A DNA stretch of 64,000 nucleotides from Syntrophomonas sp. UBA1368 (GCA_002305965.1 DBRM01000066.1:14407-78406); one strand, 5' to 3'. Positions 38,536 through 46,349 are shown, counted from the stretch's first letter. Numbers and translations: made by a program. Notes: generated by a model not told the origin, from the sequence alone.

Positions 38536-38712
38536 ATGTTATCAGGCATGATGGACAGAAAGCATTCAATGATAAAAAAAGCTATGGGGAAGGATAAAAT
38601 CGATCCGGGAAGTTACAGTTTTTTGGAGTCCGGATGGTGGCTTCTGCATTCACTAATGATAACCGGAGTTTTCCTGCTGGGCTGTAAAATGTCATCCAAA
38701 GCCCGGAATTAG
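38536..38712 (+). CDS. Small membrane protein, unknown
   Basis: A plus-strand frame of 58 codons, ATG at 38536-38538, preceded by GGAAGGAAG. The peptide has a basic, methionine-rich first half and one hydrophobic segment of about 18 residues near its C-terminal end (from WWLLHSL to FLLGC), so a single-pass membrane protein is likely. I do not recognise the family. It is followed after 19 bases by a second small gene on the same strand, against the direction of all other genes here. The AT-rich gap upstream is shared with dprA. Confidence 0.6.
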   Translation: MLSGMMDRKHSMIKKAMGKDKIDPGSYSFLESGWWLLHSLMITGVFLLGCKMSSKARN

Positions 38713-38731
38713 TCAAGGAGAGGAAGTAAAC

Positions 38732-38896
38732 ATGCGAATTGAACCATTGAGTCTTAATGGGAGAATAAGAATACCATTACAACTCGAAGACGTGACCGAT
38801 GCAGATGTTTATGAAGAAGTCTGGCTGCCCCTGGGTGATGATAAGGAAATCGATCTGTTTCATCTCCTGGAACAGGGCCGCATCAAAAAAGATTAA
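38732..38896 (+). CDS. Small soluble protein, unknown
   Basis: A plus-strand frame of 54 codons behind AAGGAGAGGAAG, a strong ribosome binding site with normal spacing. The peptide is acidic in its second half (EEVWLPLGDDKEIDLFHLL), has no membrane segment, and resembles no family I know. Its stop overlaps the stop of the convergent methyltransferase gene by three bases. Together with the preceding 58-codon gene it looks like a two-gene unit. Confidence 0.6.
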   Translation: MRIEPLSLNGRIRIPLQLEDVTDADVYEEVWLPLGDDKEIDLFHLLEQGRIKKD

Positions 38897-40257
38897 CTTG
38901 AAATCTCTAATTTTCTGGTAGTAATATTTCCCCATAAATCGTGAATTCTCACGGCAATAGTCAACTGTTCCCTGGCAGGTATCCTGACCATGATATCCAG
39001 ACAAAGGGAATCATCATATTTGGTTGAATTTCTTAAAATCTGCACGTCAGAACAGAAATTTACGCCGTTGTGGTTTAAATCTACTTCCCAGAAGTGAATG
39101 AATGCAGCCGGTGAATTACTGGCTATGTTTTCCTGCAGTGGAGTAAATTCTTTTATTTGAATACTGAGATCGGTTTTATTGTCAGAAGCCTGGGTCTTGA
39201 CCGCTTCTATTTTAACCTTAGCGCTGCTTTGTGTTATATAATCATTATCCGTTTCCATGATAAAAGGCTGGTTTTTCATTTGCGACAGACGGCACACCGT
39301 AGTATTTACAGCCAGGGGGCTTGCGTCACAGCAGATCCATTGCCGATCAAGTTCCGTACAGGCAGCCGCAGTGGTTCCTGAACCGGCATAAAAATCTGCT
39401 ACCAGACTGCCGGGGTCACTGGCTGAAACAATGATTCTTTTTATCAGATCTACTGGCTTTTGTGTGGGGAATTTTAAATTCTCTCTGGCAGTCGGGCTTA
39501 GTATTTTATTGATATCAGTCCACCAGTCCTGCAAATTTGCCCCCTTCTCATGCAAGCGATATTTGTCTCCTTTTACCCTGGTAAGCCCTCTTTGTTTGGT
39601 ACCTTCTGAATAAGGACGGTATTGCGGATGAAAAATATACCCGGGGCCTTTTGCATACCATAGAATCACATCATGTTTTCTCTGAAAATGTCTTCCGGCG
39701 CCGCTCCCCCCACTGTAACACCATACGATCTCATTGATGAAAGCCTCTGGGGAAAAGATTTCATCCAGCAGTATTTTTACATAATGACTTATGTGCCAGT
39801 CAAGATGGACAAAAATACTGCCGTTTTCTTTCAAAAGGCGATGCATCATTTGCAAACGGGGAAAAATATGGGTCAGATAATTTTTTATATCATTGTTCCA
39901 AACATCGGAAAATGCCAGGCGGGAAATGAATTGTTTATTGTTTTTGCTTTCTATTACGGTTTTTGCATGATAGGTTGCTGAACTCATATAGGGCGGATCA
40001 ATATAGATCAAATCCAAAGCGTTTTCATAACCTTCGGTTATCAACTGCTGCATGAATTCCAGATTGTCTCCCAAAAAACACCGATTGGTTGGTGCAGGGC
40101 TGACTTTTCTTTCCGTAATTTCAGGAGTAAAAAGCGTTCTTTCCGTCAGTATGCAGGGATATATAAGATCCTTTGTCTTATCTTTAGCCGCCTTTGGAAT
40201 TGGAAAATCCGCTTCTTTCCCCGGCCACATCAAGAAGATATCATCTCCAGCTTTCAT
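38893..40257 (-). CDS. Site-specific DNA methyltransferase (amino-group, beta type), orphan
   Basis: DNA methyltransferase of 454 residues that would methylate adenine N6 or cytosine N4. The catalytic DPPY is in LIYIDPPYMS near residue 85 and the SAM-binding motif FYAGSGTTAAA lies later, near 288, so the order is that of the beta class. Residues 1-310 hold the enzyme. The last 85 or so residues (HFWEVDLNHNG to the end, with TIAVRIHDLWGNITTRKLEI) look like a beta-sandwich (PKD-like) domain, as seen on some related methylases. No restriction enzyme or specificity subunit is next to it. ATG behind AAGGAGAAGG. Confidence 0.85.
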   Translation of the reverse strand: MKAGDDIFLMWPGKEADFPIPKAAKDKTKDLIYPCILTERTLFTPEITERKVSPAPTNRCFLGDNLEFMQQLITEGYENALDLIYIDPPYMSSATYHAKTVIESKNNKQFISRLAFSDVWNNDIKNYLTHIFPRLQMMHRLLKENGSIFVHLDWHISHYVKILLDEIFSPEAFINEIVWCYSGGSGAGRHFQRKHDVILWYAKGPGYIFHPQYRPYSEGTKQRGLTRVKGDKYRLHEKGANLQDWWTDINKILSPTARENLKFPTQKPVDLIKRIIVSASDPGSLVADFYAGSGTTAAACTELDRQWICCDASPLAVNTTVCRLSQMKNQPFIMETDNDYITQSSAKVKIEAVKTQASDNKTDLSIQIKEFTPLQENIASNSPAAFIHFWEVDLNHNGVNFCSDVQILRNSTKYDDSLCLDIMVRIPAREQLTIAVRIHDLWGNITTRKLEISS

Positions 40258-40338
40258 CCGCCTTCTCCTTTGTTTGAACTTAAGTAAATTCTAACATAAG
40301 ACTTTTTCGAATGTGCCGGAAACAATAAAGTTGTCATA

Positions 40339-40476
40339 TTAATTATTCTGCATTTGCAACATAACCAGATTATCAGGAGTAAATGCGGGGTCACTGACAA
40401 ACATGCCAGAAACCACAGGGATTAATAGTGCGATAATGATTGCCAGTAAAAAAACAGTGGTTAAATTGTGTTTCAT
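40339..40476 (-). CDS. Small membrane or secreted protein downstream of sigG
   Basis: A minus-strand frame of 45 codons, ATG at 40474-40476 behind GAGAGGATCAAA, starting 21 bases after the sigG stop. Residues 7-24 are strongly hydrophobic (VFLLAIIIALLIPVVSG), followed by a polar tail with no charge repeats. It could be a single-pass peptide or a short exported one. The position suggests co-expression with sigG in the forespore, but this is inference; I do not recognise the family. Confidence 0.55.
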   Translation of the reverse strand: MKHNLTTVFLLAIIIALLIPVVSGMFVSDPAFTPDNLVMLQMQNN

Positions 40477-40497
40477 TTTGATCCTCTCAAACATTCT

Positions 40498-41268
40498 TCA
40501 AATAAATTTCTTCAGAGTTTTCAAGGCTGCCTTTTCCAGTCTGGATACCTGAGCCTGTGATATCCCGATTTCATCTGCAACTTCCATCTGGGTTTTTCCA
40601 TGGAAAAAACGTAAAGATACGATATGTTTTTCCCGATCATTTAATTTTTTCATGGCTTCGCCGATGGTTATCTCTTCCAGCCACAAATCATCACTGTTTT
40701 TATCATCACTGATTTGATCCATGACCAGTATCGGATCACCGCCGTCATTATAAATCGGTTCAAACAGGGATACCGGTTCCTGGATGGCATCAAGGGCAAA
40801 GACAACTTCTTCCCGGGGAACCTCAAGCTGTTCGGCAATCTGTGTTACGGTAGGTTCAGCGGCATTGTCGGAAACCAATTTTTCCCGAACCTGCAATGCC
40901 TTATATGCTATGTCCCGCAGTGAACGCGATACCCTGACCGCATTATTGTCTCTTAAATAGCGCCTTATTTCCCCTATTACCATCGGCACTGCATAAGTCG
41001 AAAATCTTACATTCTGACTTAAATCAAAGTTGTCGATGGCTTTGATCAAACCAATACATCCTACCTGAAAAAGATCATCAACGAATTCGCCCCGGTTTGA
41101 AAATCTTTGAATAACACTTAAAACCAGACGCAAATTTCCTTTGATTAAGGTTTCCCGGGCTTCTGTCTGTCCTGACTGCAACTGGGTAAAAAGTTTGCGC
41201 ATTTCTTCATTTTTCAAGACCGGAAGCTTTGAGGTATTTACACCGCATATTTCTACTTTGTTGATCAA
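40498..41268 (-). CDS. sigG: Late forespore sigma factor sigma-G
   Basis: Sigma-70 family factor of 256 residues that directs late forespore transcription. The opening NKVEICGVNTSKLPVLKNEEM is diagnostic of sigma-G. Region 2 has LVLSVIQRF, DDLFQVGCIGLIKAIDNFD and VRFSTYAVPMVIGEIRRYLRD; region 4 ends with EVADEIGISQAQVSRLEKAAL. The frame opens at 41310, but TTG at 41266-41268 lies 8 bases after AAGGAG and gives the standard N-terminus. A terminator separates it from sigE, so it should be expressed from its own promoter; I did not find a convincing sigma-F site. Confidence 0.95.
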   Translation of the reverse strand: MINKVEICGVNTSKLPVLKNEEMRKLFTQLQSGQTEARETLIKGNLRLVLSVIQRFSNRGEFVDDLFQVGCIGLIKAIDNFDLSQNVRFSTYAVPMVIGEIRRYLRDNNAVRVSRSLRDIAYKALQVREKLVSDNAAEPTVTQIAEQLEVPREEVVFALDAIQEPVSLFEPIYNDGGDPILVMDQISDDKNSDDLWLEEITIGEAMKKLNDREKHIVSLRFFHGKTQMEVADEIGISQAQVSRLEKAALKTLKKFI

Positions 41269-41366
41269 TATCGCTGCTCCTTCCCCAATAATTTGGGCCT
41301 TCGGTATCATTACTAAAATTATTTACTTATCTGCAAAAAATTATGCGATGCCTGATCATTCAATAA

Positions 41367-41390
41367 AAAAACCTCCTAAAGGAAGGTTTT
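41367..41390 (-). terminator. Terminator between sigE and sigG
   Basis: On the minus strand AAAACCTTCC pairs with GGAGGTTTT with one bulge and a loop of TTTA, followed by TTTTTTATT. It lies about 100 bases before the sigG start and separates sigG from sigE. Confidence 0.75.
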
Positions 41391-41402
41391 AGCAAAAAAA
41401 TT

Positions 41403-41518
41403 AAAGATCGAGGCACGAGCAAGCCCCGACGGGGAGGCGTACTTAGGTACGTTAATCCGGCGTGGCTGGTGAAGTATCGGTGGGATTTCCTTTTTTTGAC
41501 GGTCTGAATCGGCCATTT
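41403..41518. repeat. Compound hairpin repeat, copy A
   Basis: First of two tandem copies between sigG and sigE. The stretch 41403-41453 is identical to 41570-41620 of copy B (167-base period). It contains the long inverted arm beginning CAAGCCCCGACGGGGAGG, but the returning arm is decayed (GGCGTGGCTGG), then a T-rich tail and GACGGTCTGAATC. Confidence 0.8.
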
Positions 41519-41670
41519 CAGATGGTCGATCAGCTTATGAAAGAAGCTGCCAGAGCGAGCAAAAAAAAGAAAGATCGAGGCACGAGCAAGCCCCGACGGG
41601 GAGGCGTACTTAGGTACGTTGACCCGGCGGGGCTTGGGAAGTAACAATGAGATTTCTATTTTTTGCCGGT
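41509..41670. repeat. Compound hairpin repeat, copy B
   Basis: Second tandem copy, adjoining the sigE stop. It begins with the small hairpin CGGCCATTTCAGATGGTCG, then the spacer GAAGCTGCCAGAGCGAGC with a long A run, then the large imperfect inverted repeat from CAAGCCCCGACGGGG to CCCGGCGGGGCTTG, and a T-rich tail. The same order of elements is found in copy C after ftsZ. The whole stretch 41269-41677 has no gene. Confidence 0.8.
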
Positions 41671-41677
41671 CTGAGGC

Positions 41678-42403
41678 CTATTCTATTTTTCGTATCTCCC
41701 TCTGCAGTCTTTTCAAGATCCGTTTTTCCAGCCGCGATATATAGGATTGAGAAATACCCAGAATATCTGCCACTTCTTTCTGGGTTTTCTCCTGACCGTC
41801 TCCCAGGCCAAAACGTAATTTAACGATGGTTTTCTCCCGGTTATTTAATTTGTGCATGGCCTGCCATAAAAGATTTTTCTCAACTTCTGCCTCAATTTTT
41901 TTATATATCATATCCCCTTCGGTGCCTAAAACATCAGACAAAAGCAGTTCATTTCCATCCCAATCCACATTCAGCGGCTCATCCAGAGAGACTTCCACCC
42001 GGTTTTTAATATTGCGCCTTAAATACATCAATATCTCATTTTCAATGCAGCGGGAAGCATAGGTGGCCAGTTTGATATTCTTTTTGGGTTCAAAGGTATT
42101 GACCGCCTTAATTAAACCGATGGTTCCAATTGAAACGAGATCTTCAATATTGATTCCTGTATTTTCAAATTTCTTGGCAATATATACCACCAGCCTGAGA
42201 TTGTGTTCGATTAAGGTTGCTTTGACCGCCATATCGCCCTGCGCAAGTCTGCTGATCAGATCATATTCTTCCCGTTCCCGCAATGGCGGAGGCAAAACCT
42301 CTGTTGAGCCGATATAATGGATATATTCCGACGTTTTTTTACTCAAAAAGAACTTAACAATGTAAAAGCGCCAGTTTTTTAAGAAGTCCCATAATTTTTT
42401 CAT
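41678..42403 (-). CDS. sigE: Mother-cell sigma factor, pro-sigma-E
   Basis: Sigma-70 family factor of 241 residues that starts mother-cell transcription after septation. The first 30 or so residues form the hydrophobic and basic pro-sequence, which keeps it inactive on the membrane until SpoIIGA cuts it; the processing region is [15 protein letters not shown]. Region 2 shows [21 protein letters not shown] and [21 protein letters not shown]; region 4 shows [21 protein letters not shown]. The ATG at 42401-42403 follows AGGAGG. It lies 10 bases after spoIIGA, its protease gene. Confidence 0.97.
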   Translation of the reverse strand: MKKLWDFLKNWRFYIVKFFLSKKTSEYIHYIGSTEVLPPPLREREEYDLISRLAQGDMAVKATLIEHNLRLVVYIAKKFENTGINIEDLVSIGTIGLIKAVNTFEPKKNIKLATYASRCIENEILMYLRRNIKNRVEVSLDEPLNVDWDGNELLLSDVLGTEGDMIYKKIEAEVEKNLLWQAMHKLNNREKTIVKLRFGLGDGQEKTQKEVADILGISQSYISRLEKRILKRLQREIRKIE

Positions 42404-42413
42404 AAGGTTCCTC

Positions 42414-43298
42414 CTATCCGTTTTGCACAATTTCGGCTGGTATCAATAGCTGATAATTCCCCTCCAGGCTGAGCTTTTCATGATAGATTGCCATGATCAG
42501 ATTTTTGCGGCATATGTATTCATGGCCTATTTTCAATCTGACTTCATCAGTCCGAAACCCCAATAATAGCCCATTTTGTCTTCCTACCGAACTGAAGGGA
42601 ATGATTCGTAATCTTCCTCCCCAACTGCTGTCAGCTGCTGCAGTTAAAAGTTCAGCTTCATTTAAAGAGGTTTCGAAGATTTTCCGCAAATCAAGCGGCA
42701 GATACTGTTTAAGCCAGTTATATTCGGCAATTAATACTGGACTGTCCGTCAAGGGATCGCGCAGCATGTTTCCGGTATCTAAAAAACCTTGCCCTGAAAT
42801 TTCTTCTCCATTTAATTTAATGTGAACGATATAATTGAGCAGTTCCGGAACCACCTTGGCAAACAGGTATTTTTTTCCCTGCCATCCCAACAACAAAGCG
42901 ATAACAATGCCTGTAAAGATCCAAATTATGTTAAGACCGCTTGCCTCCTGGTCCATCCCCATTATGAGGTAAGGCAGCCCTGTCATTGCTCCGGCGGCAA
43001 TAAAACTGATTAAATAAAAATACAGCAATGCTTTTTTGAAAACACGCCAGTGCAAGGGATAAAAAGCCAGCAGAATGATTAATAAGGAAAACAAAATTTT
43101 CAGAGGCAGAGAATACAAAATATGATCCGGATAAAAAAGAAATCCAACCGCATAAAAGGCACCCATCAAAGCAGCAGATGAAATCCTGGCCCATTTTAAC
43201 TTCAACCCGGTCAACCTGGCTGTAGTCCATAAAATAGCTGCATCCATAAGAAAATTGATGAGCAGACTCAGGTCAGCATATACTTTAGGTGCGGTCAA
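42414..43298 (-). CDS. spoIIGA: Pro-sigma-E processing aspartic protease SpoIIGA
   Basis: Membrane aspartic protease of 294 residues that activates pro-sigma-E at the sporulation septum in response to the forespore signal SpoIIR. Five transmembrane segments fill about residues 1-150. The C-terminal protease domain has the active-site DTG in [20 protein letters not shown] near residue 175. The frame opens at 43334 without a ribosome binding site; the TTG at 43296-43298 follows AGGGTG and opens the conserved [15 protein letters not shown]. It forms an operon with sigE. Confidence 0.93.
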   Translation of the reverse strand: MTAPKVYADLSLLINFLMDAAILWTTARLTGLKLKWARISSAALMGAFYAVGFLFYPDHILYSLPLKILFSLLIILLAFYPLHWRVFKKALLYFYLISFIAAGAMTGLPYLIMGMDQEASGLNIIWIFTGIVIALLLGWQGKKYLFAKVVPELLNYIVHIKLNGEEISGQGFLDTGNMLRDPLTDSPVLIAEYNWLKQYLPLDLRKIFETSLNEAELLTAAADSSWGGRLRIIPFSSVGRQNGLLLGFRTDEVRLKIGHEYICRKNLIMAIYHEKLSLEGNYQLLIPAEIVQNG

Positions 43299-43374
43299 TT
43301 CATCACCCTGTTTTCCAATCAGAAATGATATCATTCAATAATTATGCGAAGCAAAAAGTCGTCATGTATTCCAG

Positions 43375-43383
43375 ATTATACCA
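43375..43383 (-). promoter_or_regulatory. Possible extended -10 promoter of spoIIGA-sigE
   Basis: TGGTATAAT on the minus strand at 43375-43383 is a perfect extended -10. No good -35 lies 17 bases upstream. The Bacillus spoIIG promoter also has unusual spacing and relies on Spo0A; I saw no clear Spo0A box here. Confidence 0.45.
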
Positions 43384-43440
43384 CCACTCTGTTATATATT
43401 TTGTTATTTATTGGCATCTGCCATGGTTATTTTTAGTGGA

Positions 43441-43476
43441 GAAAAACAATAAACCGACCATTTCAGATGGCCGGTT
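43441..43476 (-). terminator. Terminator after ftsZ
   Basis: On the minus strand AACCGGCCAT pairs with ATGGTCGGTT around a 5-base loop, followed by TATTGTTTTTC. It belongs to repeat copy C and separates ftsZ from spoIIGA. Confidence 0.7.
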
Positions 43477-43612
43477 CTTTTGTCAAAGAAGCTGACAGGA
43501 CGAGCAAAAAAATAAAAGCTCGAGGACGAGCAAGCCCCGCCGGGAAGGCGTATCTGGGTACGCCTTCCCGGCGGGGCTTGGGATATAAAAATTTCTTTTT
43601 TAACGGTCCGAA
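43452..43612. repeat. Compound hairpin repeat, copy C, with a perfect 22-bp stem
   Basis: Third copy, between ftsZ and spoIIGA. It holds the small hairpin (43452-43476), GAAGCTGACAGGACGAGC with an A-rich run, GCTCGAGGACGAGC, and a perfect 22-base inverted repeat: 43531-43552 pairs with 43559-43580 around TCTGGG. A T-rich tail with AACGGTCCGAAT follows. On the minus strand the short GCTCG/CGAGC stem is followed by TTTTATTTTTTT, giving a second terminator. This is the content of the gap between ftsZ and the spoIIGA promoter region. Confidence 0.85.
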
Positions 43613-43613
43613 T

Positions 43614-44681
43614 TTATTTACGCCTAAGGAAAGGAGGTATTTCTATATCATTCTTATCCAGGAAAGGAGGCGGTTCTATTCCTTTAAATCGTGATTTTTC
43701 CGGAGTCTGAGTCTGTCTGGGCGGCAATTTGTTAAATCCTGTTGCAATGACCGTTACCCTGACTTCATCGCCCAGGTTTTCATCGATATTGGCACCAAAA
43801 ATAATATTTGCTTCTTCATCGGCTGCCGTATGTATGATCTCAGCCGCTTCGTTAATCTCGAATAATGTCAGGTCAGACCCTCCGGTAATATTAAACAAAA
43901 CACCCTGGGCACCTTCGATAGAAGTCTCCAGGAGCGGACTGGAAATTGCCAGACGGGCTGCTTCTGCTGCCCGGTTTTCACCACTGGCTCTGCCAATTCC
44001 CATCAATGCAGAACCAGTATTCTGCATGATTGTCTGTACATCAGCAAAGTCACAATTGATAAGGCCAGGGACAGCGATCAAATCAGATATCCCCTGCACA
44101 CCCTGACGCAGTATATCATCCGCAATTTTAAATGCATCATTAAAAGCCGTATGTTTGTCAACCACCTGCAGCAAACGATCATTGGGAATCGTGATCAAAC
44201 TGTCGACTTCATCCCGCAAAACCTGAATACCTGCTTCTGCCTGCGAGTTTCTTTTACGTCCTTCAAAGGAGAATGGTTTGGTTACAACGCCCACCGTAAG
44301 CGCACCCAATTCTTTGGCGATCCTGGCTATGATTGCAGCGCCGCCGGTTCCGGTTCCGCCCCCCATTCCTGCAGTCACAAATACCATATCAGCACCCTGT
44401 AAAGCTTTTTTGATTTCTTCGGCGTTTTCCTCAGCAGCTTTTCTGCCAATCTCAGGGTCGGCGCCAGCCCCCAGGCCTTTGGTCAGTTTTTCTCCAGCCT
44501 GGATCTTCTTCTCTGCTTTGGATAGATACAAGGCCTGGGCATCTGTATTGACAGCAATAAATTCAATTCCTTTCACCCCGGCTTCGATCATGCGGTTAAT
44601 CGCGTTATTGCCTCCACCGCCAATACCTATTACCTTGATATCTGCAAATTGCTGCATATCGACATCAAAATCTAACGGCAT
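43614..44681 (-). CDS. ftsZ: Cell division protein FtsZ
   Basis: Tubulin-like GTPase that forms the Z ring, 355 residues. The GTP-binding parts are [14 protein letters not shown] near residue 16, [13 protein letters not shown] near 105 and the T7 loop [11 protein letters not shown] near 208. A short linker leads to the conserved C-terminal peptide [11 protein letters not shown], which binds FtsA and SepF. The ATG has GAGGAG upstream and lies 19 bases after ftsA. Repeat copy C begins immediately after the stop. Confidence 0.97.
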   Translation of the reverse strand: MPLDFDVDMQQFADIKVIGIGGGGNNAINRMIEAGVKGIEFIAVNTDAQALYLSKAEKKIQAGEKLTKGLGAGADPEIGRKAAEENAEEIKKALQGADMVFVTAGMGGGTGTGGAAIIARIAKELGALTVGVVTKPFSFEGRKRNSQAEAGIQVLRDEVDSLITIPNDRLLQVVDKHTAFNDAFKIADDILRQGVQGISDLIAVPGLINCDFADVQTIMQNTGSALMGIGRASGENRAAEAARLAISSPLLETSIEGAQGVLFNITGGSDLTLFEINEAAEIIHTAADEEANIIFGANIDENLGDEVRVTVIATGFNKLPPRQTQTPEKSRFKGIEPPPFLDKNDIEIPPFLRRK

Positions 44682-44700
44682 AGATCAATCTCCTCCATCC

Positions 44701-45930
44701 TTATCTAAATAAATCTTTAAACCACCCTGTTATTTTGTTCATAAACCCAGGCAATAGGGAATTTTCTGCGTACCCTATCCTGACCCTTTGGGAAGCAAAA
44801 ATAATCCCCCCAAAAACTGCTGCATTCTCCGGCTTATTATAATTATCAGCAATCCCTCTTAAGTTTTCAGGGACTCCTAATCGAACCGGTATATTTAAAA
44901 TATCTTCCGCCATGGCAACGATACCAGTAAGATTGGCTCCTCCGCCGGTTAGAACAATACCGGCAAATAACCTGTCCATGCATCCGAAATTGTTCAATTC
45001 AGCATAAACCATTTCCATGATTTCAACGACTCTGGCGGAAATAACATCAGCAATGACTTCCTGTGATACTTGTTTTAACTCGTGTCCCTGCAGATTATGG
45101 ATCTCAATCATTTTATCATGTTCCGCAATCTCAGGACGTGCCACACCGCTGTTGGTCTTTATCCGGTCCGCTTCATCCAGGGAAGTATGCAAAACAATAG
45201 CCAGATCCTTGGTTATGTATTCGCCGCCCACAGGAATAACGGAGGTATATAATATGGTGCCCTTTTCAAAGTAAGAAACGGTGGTGACCCCTGCCCCTAT
45301 ATCCACCAATGCAACTCCCATTTCCTTTTCATTGGGATGCAGCACTGCTTCAGATGCCAAAAGCGGATTATATATGATCCTCTCCAGTTCAAGATTGATG
45401 CGGGCTGCACTGCGCCTTATATTCTGGACAGCCGCCAGAGCAGAAAGGATTATGGCCACTTCACATTCCAACTTGCTGCCCGTCATCCCTACAGGGTCTT
45501 TGACACCGTCATAGCCATCCACTATATATTGTCTTTCAATGGTATGAACGATAACCTTATTCGGTGGAAGTCCTATATTACGAGCAGATTGCAGTACTCG
45601 CTCCTTGTCATCCTTGGTGATCTCGTAATTGGGATTCCCTACAGCTACAGCAGCATGGTTATTAATAATGGAAATCGTTACTCCGGAAAAACCAACTACA
45701 GCACTGAGTATTTCAATTCCGGTAAGCTTTTCCAGGGTATTTAAACATTCATCAATGGCTTTAGCAGTACTTTCAATATCGATAATACTGCCCTTTCGTA
45801 AACCGATTGACGGCACCTGTGTAATACCTAAAATATTAAATTCCAGACCGGAAAAAACTTCCGCCAGGGCAGCCTTTATGGTATTCGTGCCTATATCCAG
45901 ACTTACGACTATGTTCCTGTTATTAATAAT
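44701..45930 (-). CDS. ftsA: Cell division protein FtsA, probable ATT start
   Basis: Actin-like membrane anchor of the Z ring, 409 residues. The phosphate-1 motif VSLDIGTNTIKAAL lies near residue 8-21, followed by GLRKGSIIDIESTAKAI; later GVALVDIGAGVTTVSYF (phosphate 2) and GIVLTGGGANLTGI near 310. An amphipathic C-terminal helix with ITGWFKDLF fits membrane binding. The first ATG/GTG/TTG in frame (45814-45816) would remove the whole nucleotide motif. Upstream the frame is open to a TGA, with no standard start; an ATT at 45928-45930 lies 6 bases after AAGGAG and gives a normal N-terminus. Confidence 0.9.
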   Translation of the reverse strand: MINNRNIVVSLDIGTNTIKAALAEVFSGLEFNILGITQVPSIGLRKGSIIDIESTAKAIDECLNTLEKLTGIEILSAVVGFSGVTISIINNHAAVAVGNPNYEITKDDKERVLQSARNIGLPPNKVIVHTIERQYIVDGYDGVKDPVGMTGSKLECEVAIILSALAAVQNIRRSAARINLELERIIYNPLLASEAVLHPNEKEMGVALVDIGAGVTTVSYFEKGTILYTSVIPVGGEYITKDLAIVLHTSLDEADRIKTNSGVARPEIAEHDKMIEIHNLQGHELKQVSQEVIADVISARVVEIMEMVYAELNNFGCMDRLFAGIVLTGGGANLTGIVAMAEDILNIPVRLGVPENLRGIADNYNKPENAAVFGGIIFASQRVRIGYAENSLLPGFMNKITGWFKDLFR

Positions 45931-45962
45931 CGCACACTCCTTAAGATGTAAGCTTTCCTTTT

Positions 45963-45992
45963 TAATACCACATCAGGCTATCTATTTCCTCT
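45963..45992 (-). promoter_or_regulatory. Possible sigma-H promoter of ftsA-ftsZ
   Basis: Minus strand: AGAGGAAAT (45984-45992) matches the sigma-H -35 consensus RNAGGAWWW; after 12 bases GTGGTATTA (45963-45971) matches RNNGAATWW with one mismatch. It lies about 30 bases before the ATT start. ftsAZ of Bacillus has a sigma-H promoter used at the onset of sporulation. Confidence 0.45.
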
Positions 45993-46010
45993 AATCAGGT
46001 GCAATTTTGT

Positions 46011-46346
46011 TTAGTACTTTTTCAAAAGATATCGACGAATTATTGCTAAATTCTGGAACAGCCTTACACCAAAAACGACTACTGCAGCCAAATAAAGCTC
46101 TACTCCCAGACGGTCTCCCAGATAGGCCAGACCTGCAGCTAACAGTGTATTGGTAATAAAGCCGGTCAGAAATATGGTATTGTCGAAACCGTCCTCCATA
46201 TAAGCTCTGATGCCGCCAAAAACTGAATCCAATGCTGCCAAAACTGCAATTGACATATATTTGGCGAAAACTAAGGGAAAAACCACCGGCATTTGGAAAC
46301 CTATCACAAGTCCCAGTAATAAACAAAATAACACCAATAACCACAT
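46011..46346 (-). CDS. sbp: Small basic protein Sbp (DUF1290)
   Basis: Membrane protein of 111 residues with three hydrophobic segments and a basic C-terminus (RRYLLKKY). The PVVFPLVFAKYMSIAVLAALDS and AVVVFGVRLFQNLAIIRR blocks match Sbp of Bacillus, encoded just upstream of ftsA there as here. The function is unknown. A second frame with a shared region (45991-46344) is a shadow. ATG with GAGGCGG upstream. Confidence 0.88.
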   Translation of the reverse strand: MWLLVLFCLLLGLVIGFQMPVVFPLVFAKYMSIAVLAALDSVFGGIRAYMEDGFDNTIFLTGFITNTLLAAGLAYLGDRLGVELYLAAVVVFGVRLFQNLAIIRRYLLKKY

Positions 46347-46349
46347 AGC

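Noticed and set aside
38893..40257. Complete restriction-modification system
   Set aside because: Only the methyltransferase is present; neighbours are dprA, two very small genes and sigG, none with nuclease motifs.
41403..41670. Tandem repeats as a CRISPR array or tRNA-like element
   Set aside because: The unit is about 167 bases with internal hairpins, only two tandem copies, no unique spacers of constant length and no cas genes; no cloverleaf fold.
43335..43400. Spo0A box upstream of spoIIGA
   Set aside because: The nearest match (ATGACGAC region) differs from TGTCGAA at two or more positions; not enough to call.
41360..43694. Open frames of 60-95 codons inside the hairpin repeats on both strands
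   Set aside because: Frames in copies A, B and C do not stay aligned when the DNA is aligned, and they run through inverted arms; not coding.
44701..45816. ftsA as a truncated gene or pseudogene starting at 45816
   Set aside because: The missing N-terminal codons are present upstream in the same frame with a good ribosome binding site, so the gene is intact with an unusual start.
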